A DNA stretch of 64,000 nucleotides, taken from contig NZ_CP139247.1 of NCBI RefSeq assembly GCF_034087045.1, positions 4,738,001 through 4,802,000 on the forward strand, written 5' to 3'. Below are positions 50,337 to 60,768 of the stretch, piece after piece. The notes beneath the pieces are model-generated. The model was given only the letters and a program-made list of their open reading frames with translations. It did no database searches and was not told the origin of the DNA. This DNA is from Chitinophaga sancti (GTDB lineage Bacteria > Bacteroidota > Bacteroidia > Chitinophagales > Chitinophagaceae). The translations under genes were made by a program, and so were the position numbers. Numbering within the stretch: position 1 is the stretch's first letter; every line of letters begins with the position of its first letter.

Positions 50337-50577
50337 AACAAGAACTAAATAATAAAAACCAATATACCAAAATTTTCCAACGCTCCATAGATATGGGGCG
50401 TATTATTTTCCTTTTTAGGTATGTGATTAATTTCTCAAAGGTTGTTAAAACGCCTTTTGCCCAGCGTATATTTTCCTCACTATTTCGGATACAAACCAAA
50501 CATTCCATCTCTTTTATTAAACTTTCATATTTACACAGGGTCGTTATTACAAATCGTCTGATACAAACTATCGCCAT

Positions 50578-50952
50578 ATGAAAGTAACAATCAAACACCT
50601 TTGTCTTGCCTTTGCCTTCACCTCGATCATGATATCGTGCGGCAAAGATTCCGGTTCCGATAGCTCCTCCTCCTCGGACTCTACTACTACCAGCATAGAC
50701 GACACCAATCCGGACCCTATTGATGTCACCAGCTGTGACGCCGAAACAGGCATCAACAAAATCATCTGTCTCGCCGACGCTTTCAAGGCCACACTGACCT
50801 CAGCTCAGTTAGCCACCGTTCAATTGAGCTACAACAAGTCAAACGCCATTAAGTGGTCGAACTTCCCACAGGCGCTGGTTTCCAGCTCTTACAAAATGTT
50901 GCAGACCCTGTTCAGGTGCACAGGCGTGATGCCCAGTTCTCTTGCATACTGA
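50578..50952 (+). pseudogene. DUF3500-like lipoprotein, truncated after about 100 codons
   Basis: Lipobox SIMISC, a Ser/Asp linker, then CDAETGINKIICLADAF, AQLATVQLSYNKSNAIKW and SNFPQALV, which resembles the N-terminus of DUF3500 proteins. After about position 50887 the frame continues into the antisense of the araC-like gene (LQTLFRCTGVMPSSLAY) and stops at 50952. The C-terminal two thirds of the family domain are missing. Confidence 0.7.
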
Positions 50953-51572
50953 TCAATGCTATACTTTGAACCCGCTTCACTGAACCGCTTCTGTAACTTA
51001 CGAAAGTAGGAGAGAGAGATACTATCCGGTTCCTGCATCACAACACTATTCTGCCTCCACAAGCGATACAAAACAAGAAAGAGCTGCTGTAACATCGCCG
51101 TCAGCATCTGCTGCTTTTCATGCCGGGTGCTGAATAGTTCTTCATGTAATTCTTCCACCAGTTTTACCACATATCGGAAAGTGTAGGGCGGTGCGTAATG
51201 CGTTAGTATCTGCAGACTTTCCAGCATAGGTGCTATGCTATTTACTTTAGGAAAGATACCACTGCCCAGTTTATCGGAAATAGTCAGAATACGCCCTTTT
51301 GTAGTGGCATGATAATTAAATCCATGGATAACCAAAGAAGGAATTAATAAAATAGAAGGGCCTGTCAGCCATGTTGGTTCATTGTTCCCTAAAAACTCAG
51401 TCTTACGTGTCTCTATCAGAAAGACCTGGTAGAGATTTGTATGAATGTGTGGCTTGATCTTCCAATCAAAATTTTCACTGCGTGTTTCCAGCAATTCAGA
51501 AAACAGGTATTCCCCATCAGGTCTGGGACCCGACTCTCCATACAACCCTTCAAAATGTGTGATTCGCTTCAA
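50889..51572 (-). pseudogene. AraC-family regulator, truncated inside the DNA-binding domain
   Basis: 227 residues with a cupin-like ligand domain (KPHIHTNLYQVFLIE) and the first HTH (YSIDQYARELGITPVHLNRVCN), after which the frame ends NIL-stop. The second HTH of AraC proteins is absent, so DNA binding is probably lost. The first codon is TTG at 51570-51572; no ATG is available upstream. The truncation point coincides with that of the convergent DUF3500-like gene. Confidence 0.8.
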
Positions 51573-51705
51573 TCGACAGAATTTAGTAATATCCTTTGAT
51601 CTGTTTTATAGCTTAAAGTTTGATTTGTGTCTGGAAATTATGAAAAATTTTAGTGTTAAAAAATGCTACCTTTTCTAACCACCTGAGCCCGGAGCAATCG
51701 CCAAC

Positions 51706-53109
51706 TCAGGGTTTTGTGGTAGTTTGAACAGATGTATTTACTGGCAATTGGTCATTCCCTTCTTTTAACATCGTCACCATTGCTGATACCTCTTCTGTAG
51801 TTGTATAATCACTACCACTATATCCTGAAAAACGGAAACGGATATTCCCCGTTTTGTCAATCACAAATTTTGCAGGAATACTCTGAATATCAAATGCACC
51901 TGCTGCTTTATATGATTTTATATCCAATGGCACATCAAATGGATAGTGGTTTTCTGTGAGGAATTTCTTTACTTTCTCTGAAGGATCCTCTTCTCTCTCC
52001 CATGTATCCACAAAAAGGAATTTTACATCCTCATCTTTTTCAAACCGTAACATGGCTGCTTTCATAGCAGGGAAGGAGCTTACACAGGGGCCGCACCAGG
52101 TAGCCCAGAAGTCGATCACCACTACTTTCCCTTTTAGTTCACTCAGGGTGATTTGTTTGCCTTCCAGGTTCTTCAATGTAAAATCAGGTGCAGGTTCATT
52201 GATCTGAGTTGTTCGCAGATGTGCAGTCAGCTGCAACCGGAATGCTTTATTCAGTTCAGCGGCATAGGCATCATAACCTTCCTTGCCTTTTAGTTTTTCA
52301 TACAGTTCTTTAAGCTCCGCTTTCATTTTGTTATCTGCCAGCCCCGTCTTTGTCGCTTCGGCAGCTATATCCATCGCTTGCTGATCTTTACCAAGGTGTT
52401 TGAGCGTACTAAAGTAGATCGTATAGGTGATTGGCTGTGTATGATTGTCTTTATAGGCGATCTCTATGCATCTGAGTGCCTTTGTATATTCCACGTTTTC
52501 ATGGAAGATTATAGCAGCCATCTGGTATTCCCTGGTACTATCTACTGATTTGTCCATGAGGACAGCAGCCTCTTTACAATGGTCTTTAAAAAATAGCTCC
52601 CTGGCCATCCAGTGCTGTACCTTCACTGTTTTTACACTGTCGGTATACGAAATGGCTTTAGCGACGTAACCCGATTTCAGATAGGCGACGGCCAGTTGTC
52701 CCCTCATATCGTCGTAAGCCGCAGTTGCACCTTTTAAAGTGGGGGGATAGCGTTTAAGAAAGAGGTGATACATCGTATCCTTCTTAAAAGGATCTTTTTC
52801 ATCATTGACAAAGTTAAATTGCTCCTGTTTCTCCAGCTGTCCGCCAGGCCATTTCTGTTTGCCTGCCTGTAGGATTGAATCTGCCTTCGCTGTATTTCTC
52901 ATCTGGAAATACACGAACCACGCGATCATCCAGTTCGTCTCATTTTCACTCTTTATATCATTCTCCAGTCGCGTCTTTAGTTCGGCCTTGTCACTTTCCC
53001 GGGAGGAGGAAACCAGTTTTGCGTACACCTGGTACATGCTATCCATGTGCTGTGCCCTGGCACCAAAAAACAGGAAGGTTAAAACGCACAATGAGGGTAG
53101 TTTTTTCAT
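51706..53109 (-). CDS. TlpA-like secreted thioredoxin with helical-repeat N-domain
   Basis: 467 residues from ATG 53109 (MKKLPSLCVL) with a signal peptide to about residue 20. Residues 25-310 are helical and TPR-like; the C-terminal thioredoxin domain has APDFTLKNLEGKQITLSELKG and the active site ATWCGPCVSSFP. Expected to be a periplasmic or surface thiol-disulfide protein. It is a paralogue of 54410-55855. The in-frame extension to 53193 is not used. No terminator seen. Confidence 0.88.
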   Translation of the reverse strand: MKKLPSLCVLTFLFFGARAQHMDSMYQVYAKLVSSSRESDKAELKTRLENDIKSENETNWMIAWFVYFQMRNTAKADSILQAGKQKWPGGQLEKQEQFNFVNDEKDPFKKDTMYHLFLKRYPPTLKGATAAYDDMRGQLAVAYLKSGYVAKAISYTDSVKTVKVQHWMARELFFKDHCKEAAVLMDKSVDSTREYQMAAIIFHENVEYTKALRCIEIAYKDNHTQPITYTIYFSTLKHLGKDQQAMDIAAEATKTGLADNKMKAELKELYEKLKGKEGYDAYAAELNKAFRLQLTAHLRTTQINEPAPDFTLKNLEGKQITLSELKGKVVVIDFWATWCGPCVSSFPAMKAAMLRFEKDEDVKFLFVDTWEREEDPSEKVKKFLTENHYPFDVPLDIKSYKAAGAFDIQSIPAKFVIDKTGNIRFRFSGYSGSDYTTTEEVSAMVTMLKEGNDQLPVNTSVQTTTKP

Positions 53110-53192
53110 ATTATAATGAATGTAGGGTTTAATCCTGTTGGCTGACCCCGGCACCTTTAAAAATAACATTTCTTTATGTAAAACTAAATTCA

Positions 53193-53200
53193 TAGTTTTG
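53193..53200 (+). promoter_or_regulatory. Candidate -7 element TAGTTTTG for the TPR gene
   Basis: TAGTTTTG matches TAnnTTTG and lies 20 nt before the ATG at 53221 in the divergent 111-nt region. Confidence 0.45.
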
Positions 53201-53220
53201 AAACTAATAAATTAGTTAAT

Positions 53221-54348
53221 ATGATCAGGACCCTTCTGCTGCTGATATTTTTGCCAACCAGCAGGCTGCTGGCCCAACAAGCCGATTCTGTAATGGAATA
53301 CCTGCAGGAGCAGGACTACCCACGTGCCATCACCTACCTGCAGGCCCACCTGGACACAAATAATATTAAACAACAGTCGCTACTGGCGTACACCTACTAC
53401 CAGGCGGGAAATAATAGTGAGGCTGTCAGCACCTATGGAAAAGTATTGGACCTGGATAGTACAAACGTATCTGCACATCAATACATTGCCAATATCTGCC
53501 TCAACCAGCACGCCACTGTGCTGGCAATCCCACACCTTCGCTGTATTGCCGCTTTACGGCCTCATAATCCGGTCGCTATCCGGCAACTGAGCTTTGCCCT
53601 CTTAAACAACGATGAGGCCGAAGAAGGCTTTGATTTGCTGTTAAAAGCCTACAAACTCAATCCCGCTGATCCTAAAACCGTCAACCGCCTCGCCGAAGAA
53701 CGCATCGGACAGGAAATGTATACCTCCGCCGATTCCATTCTCAATGTCTACCTGCAAAAAGATTCTACCCAGTCTTTTATTATAGGCACGGCTGTCAGGT
53801 GTAACTACTATTTAAAAAATTACAGGAACTGCATCTCCCTTGGCAAATACCTGATGCAGCATGAGGTGGTCCTGCAGGGCGCTATGAGCTATGTTACTGC
53901 AGCCGGTTTTATGCTGAAAGATTACCAGTTCTGCATAGATATCAACACCTACATGGAGAACCATAAAAGTCCTTCTGAACAGGTTATGTATTATGCAGCC
54001 CTCGCCTGCACCCAACTCAAAAAGTATGAACAGAGTAATCAACTGCTAAATACCTGCATAGACCTGGCGCGCTCTAAAAGTTTGCCAGACTATTATGCTG
54101 CAATGGCATCTAACAATGAAGGATTAAAATTGTATAAACCGGCCATCGCCAACATGGATACCGCCTACTACCTGAGTCGTGAGCCCATGCACTTATACAG
54201 TATAGGTAGAATGTATGACGTGAATATGAAGAACCAGACTGCTGCAAAAAAATACTACAAACGCTACTTACAGGAAGGGGACAGTACCGACAAACAGGAG
54301 GCGATGATCTATAAATATTTAAAAGAGACTTACTTCACAACTAAGTAA
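53221..54348 (+). CDS. TPR-repeat secreted protein
   Basis: A 375-residue protein with a signal peptide (to about residue 19, LLAQ) followed by about nine TPR-like helix pairs (SLLAYTYYQAGNNSEAVSTYGKV begins one of the clearest and AAKKYYKRYLQEGDS one of the last). No catalytic domain; probably a periplasmic scaffold. It lies between, and in opposite orientation to, two TlpA-like paralogues whose N-domains are also helical repeats, which hints at joint function. Confidence 0.85.
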   Translation: MIRTLLLLIFLPTSRLLAQQADSVMEYLQEQDYPRAITYLQAHLDTNNIKQQSLLAYTYYQAGNNSEAVSTYGKVLDLDSTNVSAHQYIANICLNQHATVLAIPHLRCIAALRPHNPVAIRQLSFALLNNDEAEEGFDLLLKAYKLNPADPKTVNRLAEERIGQEMYTSADSILNVYLQKDSTQSFIIGTAVRCNYYLKNYRNCISLGKYLMQHEVVLQGAMSYVTAAGFMLKDYQFCIDINTYMENHKSPSEQVMYYAALACTQLKKYEQSNQLLNTCIDLARSKSLPDYYAAMASNNEGLKLYKPAIANMDTAYYLSREPMHLYSIGRMYDVNMKNQTAAKKYYKRYLQEGDSTDKQEAMIYKYLKETYFTTK

Positions 54349-54353
54349 AAAAA

Positions 54354-54393
54354 ACAAATCCCACTTTCTGTTTGTATAGAAAGTGGGATTTGT
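54354..54393. terminator. Bidirectional terminator, 16-bp perfect stem
   Basis: ACAAATCCCACTTTCT (54354-54369) pairs with AGAAAGTGGGATTTGT (54378-54393) around an 8-nt loop, between the convergent TPR and TlpA-like genes. A run of As precedes it, giving a T-run on the minus strand. Confidence 0.88.
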
Positions 54394-54409
54394 GCCAAAC
54401 GACAATGCT

Positions 54410-55855
54410 TTAACCGCGTATCAAAGATATCATCGCAGATATTTCCTCCAACGCTGCATCCGCACCACCAGAGAACCCTGAGAACTTAAAGCGGATATTC
54501 CCTGCCTTATCAATCACAAACTTAGCCGGTATGCTATTCACTTTATACGCTGTGGCAGCCTTATGCTCATTTAAATCCATCAGCACTTCAAAAGGATAAT
54601 TGTTATCCGCAATAAACTTCTTTGTATCAGCTACCGCCTTATCATCCCTTTCCCATGTATGAATAAAGAGAAACTTTACATCGTTTTCTTTTTCATACCG
54701 CTGTACCGCCTGTTTCATCACCGGGAAAGACGCTTTACAGGGTCCGCACCACGTAGCCCAGAAATCAAGTACCACAATCTTTCCTTTCAGCTCACTCAAT
54801 GTCACATTCTTCCCATCCAGGTCCGTCAAAGTAAAGTCAGGTGCTGGGGTATTGATCATCTGCCTGCTCAGCTCTTTCTTGATCTTTGCCACCAGCTGAC
54901 GGTTCACTTCCTGCAGGTATGCATCGTAGCCTTCCGTTCCTTTTACTTTTGTATAAAGGGATTTCAGCTCCGTTTTCATATCATTGGTCGCCTGACCAGC
55001 TTTCACTGCTTCATCGATCTTTTCAAAAGCTTCTTTATCACGACCCAGTGCAATCAGTGTTTTGGAATAAGTGTCTAACACCCCTCCATTTACCTCGCCA
55101 TCTTCCTTGTACACCTTATACGCATTCTCTGCATACTTCAGCGCTTCTTCATAGTTTTTATCATTATACAGCATCTTTGACAGGCTGGCGTTATAAGACC
55201 GGTATCCAACACCTGCAAATTTCGCTGCATTGTCCTGCACCTTAGCAATTTTGAATGAATAGGAAGTGTCCACCGCTTTTTTTAGCAACATTTCCGCCTC
55301 TTTAAGATGCCCTTTTCTGGCCAGTATATTACCAATACCAGCCCAGCCCTCACCTTTCCAGGCAGAAGTCTCTACCATGTTGGCAAATTTAACAGCTTTG
55401 GCTACACTATCGATATTAGCATAATCACTGCCAATCGCATTTCTTACATAATCATACGCAATCCTGTCCGGCCCAAACTTAGCAGGAGGGAAGCGCCTGA
55501 TCAGCTGGTAATACATTGCCTCTTTCTTCGCCGGGTCTTTCTCATCATAGATAAGAGCAATCTGGTCCTGTCTTACGGCAATACCCGCGGGAAACTTTTT
55601 CTTTTCAGCAATCTTTATGGAATCCACTACGTCTTTTTTATTAAGACGGTAGAATGTGTTTGCTGCCAGCTGCCAATCCTCTTCCTTTTTACTTTGCAGA
55701 TGTTTGTACAACTCAGCAGTCAGGTACGCTTTGTCTTTTTCATCTGTGGAAGTGGCCAGCTTATCATAAACCTTATACAGGCTATCTATGCGCTGTGCCT
55801 TTAAGGAGGCACAGCACATAGCAGCGATAACACACAATGAGGTCATCTTTTTCAT
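54410..55855 (-). CDS. TlpA-like secreted thioredoxin, SusD-linked
   Basis: 481 residues from ATG 55855 (MKKMTSLCVI), signal peptide to about residue 20 (SLKAQ), a helical TPR-like region, then a thioredoxin domain with APDFTLTDLDGKNVTLSELKG and ATWCGPCKASFP. It starts 23 nt after the SusD stop and ends the SusC/SusD operon, the arrangement often seen in Bacteroidota loci for import of peptides or unusual compounds. Paralogue of 51706-53109. Confidence 0.9.
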   Translation of the reverse strand: MKKMTSLCVIAAMCCASLKAQRIDSLYKVYDKLATSTDEKDKAYLTAELYKHLQSKKEEDWQLAANTFYRLNKKDVVDSIKIAEKKKFPAGIAVRQDQIALIYDEKDPAKKEAMYYQLIRRFPPAKFGPDRIAYDYVRNAIGSDYANIDSVAKAVKFANMVETSAWKGEGWAGIGNILARKGHLKEAEMLLKKAVDTSYSFKIAKVQDNAAKFAGVGYRSYNASLSKMLYNDKNYEEALKYAENAYKVYKEDGEVNGGVLDTYSKTLIALGRDKEAFEKIDEAVKAGQATNDMKTELKSLYTKVKGTEGYDAYLQEVNRQLVAKIKKELSRQMINTPAPDFTLTDLDGKNVTLSELKGKIVVLDFWATWCGPCKASFPVMKQAVQRYEKENDVKFLFIHTWERDDKAVADTKKFIADNNYPFEVLMDLNEHKAATAYKVNSIPAKFVIDKAGNIRFKFSGFSGGADAALEEISAMISLIRG

Positions 55856-55878
55856 GTAAATACTTTTTAGCAAATGGA

Positions 55879-57234
55879 TCATTCGTAACCCGGGTTCTGG
55901 GACAGTTGCTGATTAGTCAGAATTTCCTGGTAAGGAATTGGCATCAGGGTATCCCTGGATAACCAGGTAGATTTCTCCTGACTCAATACCGCATCTGCCT
56001 GACCGGTACGTACCAGGTCGAACCAGCGGTGTCCAAATTCACCAAACAATTCTATTTTACGCTCCTGTGCAATGGCAGTGAGCAGATCATCTTTTGTAGC
56101 AGCAGTGGTATTCGCCAGGCCTGCACGGTTACGGATCTTATCCAGGTCCGCCTGTGCTGTGGCAATGTCATTCAGTTGTGCACTGGCTTCTGCACGGATC
56201 AGGTATTGCTCAGCCAGACGCAGCACCACATTGTATTCATCACCTGCTGTGGCAGTACCCAGTTTGTATTTATTGACACGACGATAGGTAACCCCTCCGC
56301 TTACAAGACTATCTGTCCATGTTGTTTTCCTGTTATCTCCTGCTTCAAATTCGCTTAAAAATGAATCATAGAGGTAATAGTTCGGAATCGTGGTAGCAGA
56401 AGAAGCCCTGTAGCTAAAGCTGCTATAACCATAGTAAGTAGCAAACTGTAAAATGGTTTCTGCACTGCTGGTTTTGAACGTTGTACTCAGGTCAGCAAGA
56501 GCATAGGTTACATCCGTAGCGCCGATTACTTTTGTTGCATACGCCACAGCGTTGGTGTAATCTTTCTGATAAAGGTATACCCTTGCCAGCAAAGCTTCTG
56601 CCGCATACTTGTTCACCCGTACATGCAGGGTACCGGTATAAGTACCAGGCAGTAACTCTTCGGCTGCTTTCAGATCACTGATGATCTGTGTATACACTTC
56701 TGCTTTGGTCGATCTTGGCAGGTTGGCATTGTTCAGTGCAACCGGATCGAGTGACAATGGCACGCCGCCAAAGAAATTGTTCAGGTAAAAGAAATGAAAT
56801 GCACGCATGAAGTAACTTTCCCCTAATAACTGGTTCTTTACCGAAGTAGTCAGCGTCGAAGATTTAGTCAGCCCTTCAATCGCATTGTTGGCTTCAGCAA
56901 TTACATAGTAAGGATAATACCACTGGTAGTTACGGACATTGCTGTTGGTCGTTGTTACATTCCCATTCTGGAATTCAGCCATAGCAGGAGTAGAACTGTA
57001 ATAGCGATATTGAATATCATCACCCAGTAACTCTGCAGTCCAGGTATAGTACTGTAGACAATAAGTGGTAGCCCAGTAAGAGTACATGGCTACTACGGCG
57101 CTGGTAGCTGTTCCGTCAGACGCATATGTGTCTGACGCAGACAGTGAATTCGGTGCATTGTCGATTGTTACAAACTTCTTGCATGAAGTGGCGGTAAGCC
57201 CCAATGCGAGTAATATATATGATAGTTTCTTCAT
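55879..57234 (-). CDS. SusD/RagB-family lipoprotein
   Basis: A 451-residue protein with lipobox GLTATSC (C18), TPR-like helices (YFMRAFHFFYLNNFFGGVPL) and the C-terminal SusD block (RLAEQYLIRAEASAQ, ERKIELFGEFGHRWFDLVRTG, SQNPGYE). It starts 15 nt after the SusC stop. The surface-binding partner of the STN-type SusC upstream. Confidence 0.95.
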   Translation of the reverse strand: MKKLSYILLALGLTATSCKKFVTIDNAPNSLSASDTYASDGTATSAVVAMYSYWATTYCLQYYTWTAELLGDDIQYRYYSSTPAMAEFQNGNVTTTNSNVRNYQWYYPYYVIAEANNAIEGLTKSSTLTTSVKNQLLGESYFMRAFHFFYLNNFFGGVPLSLDPVALNNANLPRSTKAEVYTQIISDLKAAEELLPGTYTGTLHVRVNKYAAEALLARVYLYQKDYTNAVAYATKVIGATDVTYALADLSTTFKTSSAETILQFATYYGYSSFSYRASSATTIPNYYLYDSFLSEFEAGDNRKTTWTDSLVSGGVTYRRVNKYKLGTATAGDEYNVVLRLAEQYLIRAEASAQLNDIATAQADLDKIRNRAGLANTTAATKDDLLTAIAQERKIELFGEFGHRWFDLVRTGQADAVLSQEKSTWLSRDTLMPIPYQEILTNQQLSQNPGYE

Positions 57235-57249
57235 TATCTCTCTGCTTTT

Positions 57250-60200
57250 TTATAATGATAAATTCAAGCCTACAGTCATTGTACGCAGTTGTGGTACGGC
57301 AATGTACTGACCAGTACCCAGTCCGGCGCCTGTACCTGGCAAGGTCGTTTCAGGATCCAGTGTATACTTTTGTTTTGCCCATGTATACAGGTTCTGACCT
57401 CTTGCATAGATAGATGCATTGGCAATTCTGGCCTTGTTTAACCAGGTTCTTGGCAGGTTGTAAGTCAGGCTCAAAGTTTTGAACTTAATATAAGAGGCGT
57501 CACCCCAGTTTGCATCGGAGGTCGCATAGTAATAGTAGTTGGAAGAATAGCTCTTGCTGGCCCCAGGGAAATTGCTTACATCACCTGCACTATGCCAGCG
57601 GTTTAAAACTGCCGTAGTCTGGTTAGTCATATCATATCCAAATGGATAGAAGTAATTATTCAGTGTATTGTTCAGGTAGAAGTACCTGTGATTGAACTGG
57701 AAGGTGAAGTCCAGTGTAAATCCTTTGTAAGAGATAGAATTGGTCAGACCACCATAGTATGGTATACCTACTTTACCTACATGCCTGTCTGCCGAACCAA
57801 TGGAACCATCTTTGTTTACATCTTCCAGTACCGGTGCACCTGTCGTAGCGTTTACACCTGTAAAGTGGTACAGGTTCGGCGCATCAATAGATTTACCAAC
57901 CGTGTAGGTAGTAGCATAGCTGGAGGTGGCGATATTGTCAAATTTCAGCAGTTTATTCTGATTGACGGTCATGTTCAGCGTAGTGGTCCATGAAAAGTCT
58001 TTTGTAGCAATATTGGTGGTATTCAGCTCAAACTCCCATCCTTTGTTCTGAATGGTAGCAGGCAGGTTGCCGGCATATGAGTTAGTACCAATCTGCATTG
58101 GGGTAGTAATATAGGCGAGCATGTCTGAAGTCCTGTTCTGGTAGTAATCTGCTTTCAGCAGGATACGATCTTTCAGGAAGCCCAGTTCCAGTGCGATGTC
58201 CAGCTTTTTGCTGGTCTCCCATTTCAGGTTAGGATTAGCTACACCATTGGCGACCAGGGCACTGGTACCCATGTAGGAATACGTAGTAGACGCGGAGGAA
58301 TACAGCGGTGTATACATATAGTTCGCGATCTGGTCGTTGCCTGTTATACCGTAGCTGGCACGCAGTTTACCAAAGCTGATCGGTTTTATATCCTTCATGA
58401 AATCTTCCTGTGAGAAGATCCAGGCAGCACCCAATGCACCAAAGGAACCAAACTGGTTGTTGGCACCAAAGCGGGAAGAACCATCTCTTCTGAAGGTACC
58501 ATCCAGGTAGTATTTCTCTTTATAATTGAAATTGAAACGACCAAAACCAGCGGCATATTTATACAGGGAGTAATTGCTGCTATATACGATCACAGTGCTG
58601 GCTGCGCTAATAGCATGCAGCAATGCTTCGCTGCTGTAACCGGAACCTCTCAGTGTAGTACTGGTGGCTTTTGTCTGCTGGAAGGTCGTACCTCCAATCA
58701 GTTGCAGGTGTGCATCTCCGAAAGATTTGTTGTATTCCAGGAATGGTTCCACCACCCAGTTATCATTTTTGCCTTTGGAATCCATCAGCTGGTTGTCGGT
58801 GAGGGCAGTGGAATTCACCGAACGGTTAGGCTGTATATTCTGCTGTTCCAGGTTGGTCTGGGAGAAACCAAGATTTGCTTTGATGGCCAGATCTTTAATG
58901 ATATTGTAACGCAGGTTCAGGTCCGTGATCATGTTATACGTCTGACCGGTATACTTTTGTAACAACAGGGCAGCAGGGTTTTTACCTACACCAAGGTCCC
59001 AGTTGAAAGTACCATCTGCATTATAAGGATTGTAGTTCGGCGCCAGGTTGTACATGCTGGACAGGTCTACTTTAGGCAGGTCGCTCTTCATGTAGGTATA
59101 ATTGGCGGAAAGAGAGAGATTGAACCTGTTGTCTTTGCTGCTATGGCTGGCATTGAACCTGTTGGAGAAAGTGATGGTATTGTTCTCGCCCGGGAATACG
59201 GTGCCTTCTTTACGATAAGAAGTAGAGTAAAGGAAAGTATTCTGAGCGCTACCACCTGATATAGATGCCATGGCGCTGGTAGTTTTTGCTTTACCGCCCA
59301 TCGCCCATTTCTGCCAGTTTGTAAAAGCTGTCTGATCCCATTTGGTCAGGTCGTAGTCGGTCGTACCCGGTGTTGTACCTGCATTGGTAAAGGCTTCTTT
59401 ACGCATGTCCAGGTATTCTTCCGTATTCATCATAGGTATAAAGCGGCTTACTTCACCATATCCATGGCTCACGTTTGCACTGACTTTAGTATTGCCATGA
59501 CTACCTTTTTTGGTGGTGATCAGTACCACGCCGTTGGCGCCTTTAGAACCGTAAATAGCTGTTGCATCTGCGTCTTTCAGTACGTCGATCCGCTCAATAT
59601 CTTCAGGAGCGATCATGCTGAACGGGCTGAGGCTACCGCTGGCACCACTGATGCCGTAGCTGTTCAACGCATCGGAAGCAGGGGTACTACCATTGAATAA
59701 GGTAAACGGAACACCATCTATTACATATAATGGGAGGTAGCCACTCAGGATGCTGGCATTACCACGGATGCGTACACGTACGCCACCACCTGGCAATCCA
59801 TTGTCCTGTGTGATTTCCATACCTGCTACGTGGCCCTGCAGGGCAGTGAGAGGATTGGAAACATTCTGTACTGCAATTTCGTTCGCTTTTACAGAACTTA
59901 CCGCACCGGTGTTATTCCTTTTGGTGGTAGAGCTATAACCCAGTACCTGTACTTCATTCAGGGCACTGAAGCTGCGTACCATGGTGATCGGTGGTATACG
60001 TGTACCTTTGGCAGCCACTTCCTGTGTGGTATAACCTACAATACTTAAGATCAGTATTGATGTGGCAGGATCTCCTTCAATAGAAAAGTGACCATTTTGA
60101 TCTGCAGCCGTATATTTATTTGTATTTTTCACACGAACTGTTACCCCGGGAATAGGTTCCCCTGTTTCATCCCTTACCATACCATAGATCCTGGGTGCCG

Positions 60201-60630
60201 CAGTATCTCCCGCAGGTGATACTACGGGTTTCCTTTCCTGCAGAATGATCTTTGTACCCTTGTCTACATAGACGAGGTTGGTACCTTTCAGGATCAGGTC
60301 CAGTACCTGTGCTACAGAACGGGTACCGCTATTGACCGTTACTTTTTTATCCTTATTCAGTAATGTGGAAGAGTAGAAAATGCTGAAGCCTGATTGCTCC
60401 TGCAATTTCTCCAGGGAAGCCTTCAGGTCCGCATCATGAACCTCGTAATTAACCATTGCTTCCCTGATACTTTGACCTGATGCATCAATAGCTGCAAACA
60501 GGTTCAAACACATGACTAATGACAAGCATACACACACAGTGACTCTCATGATAAACAATAAAATTGGTTGCGTTTTTTCTTTTGGCAATGGGTGCACGAT
60601 TCCCGCTTGCAAAAGCTGAACTTTTGGCAT
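57250..60630 (-). CDS. SusC-like TonB-dependent transporter with STN signalling domain
   Basis: 1126 residues from ATG 60630 (MPKVQLLQAG); a start at 60657 is also in frame. After the signal region come the STN domain (EVHDADLKASLEKLQEQSGFSI), CarboxypepD_reg-like domain (IYGMVRDETGEPIPGVTVRV), plug and barrel. The STN domain should contact the FecR protein encoded upstream and so turn on the ECF sigma factor when substrate binds. The substrate is unknown; no glycoside hydrolase is in this cluster. Confidence 0.95.
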   Translation of the reverse strand: MPKVQLLQAGIVHPLPKEKTQPILLFIMRVTVCVCLSLVMCLNLFAAIDASGQSIREAMVNYEVHDADLKASLEKLQEQSGFSIFYSSTLLNKDKKVTVNSGTRSVAQVLDLILKGTNLVYVDKGTKIILQERKPVVSPAGDTAAPRIYGMVRDETGEPIPGVTVRVKNTNKYTAADQNGHFSIEGDPATSILILSIVGYTTQEVAAKGTRIPPITMVRSFSALNEVQVLGYSSTTKRNNTGAVSSVKANEIAVQNVSNPLTALQGHVAGMEITQDNGLPGGGVRVRIRGNASILSGYLPLYVIDGVPFTLFNGSTPASDALNSYGISGASGSLSPFSMIAPEDIERIDVLKDADATAIYGSKGANGVVLITTKKGSHGNTKVSANVSHGYGEVSRFIPMMNTEEYLDMRKEAFTNAGTTPGTTDYDLTKWDQTAFTNWQKWAMGGKAKTTSAMASISGGSAQNTFLYSTSYRKEGTVFPGENNTITFSNRFNASHSSKDNRFNLSLSANYTYMKSDLPKVDLSSMYNLAPNYNPYNADGTFNWDLGVGKNPAALLLQKYTGQTYNMITDLNLRYNIIKDLAIKANLGFSQTNLEQQNIQPNRSVNSTALTDNQLMDSKGKNDNWVVEPFLEYNKSFGDAHLQLIGGTTFQQTKATSTTLRGSGYSSEALLHAISAASTVIVYSSNYSLYKYAAGFGRFNFNYKEKYYLDGTFRRDGSSRFGANNQFGSFGALGAAWIFSQEDFMKDIKPISFGKLRASYGITGNDQIANYMYTPLYSSASTTYSYMGTSALVANGVANPNLKWETSKKLDIALELGFLKDRILLKADYYQNRTSDMLAYITTPMQIGTNSYAGNLPATIQNKGWEFELNTTNIATKDFSWTTTLNMTVNQNKLLKFDNIATSSYATTYTVGKSIDAPNLYHFTGVNATTGAPVLEDVNKDGSIGSADRHVGKVGIPYYGGLTNSISYKGFTLDFTFQFNHRYFYLNNTLNNYFYPFGYDMTNQTTAVLNRWHSAGDVSNFPGASKSYSSNYYYYATSDANWGDASYIKFKTLSLTYNLPRTWLNKARIANASIYARGQNLYTWAKQKYTLDPETTLPGTGAGLGTGQYIAVPQLRTMTVGLNLSL

Positions 60631-60669
60631 AAATTTGAAGACGTTTAAATGAATCAATAATTTTTACGT

Positions 60670-60707
60670 AAAACTCCTCATCGCTTTCTCAGGGCCGGAG
60701 GAGTTTT
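60670..60707. terminator. Hairpin between fecR and susC
   Basis: AAAACTCCTC (60670-60679) pairs with GAGGAGTTTT (60698-60707) around an 18-nt loop. It may end or attenuate the sigma/FecR transcript before susC. Confidence 0.55.
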
Positions 60708-60768
60708 TTTTGTGTGTTTACGTTTTTGCTAATTTTGGTTGGCTTTTGACATTTTTTAATTTTTGATT

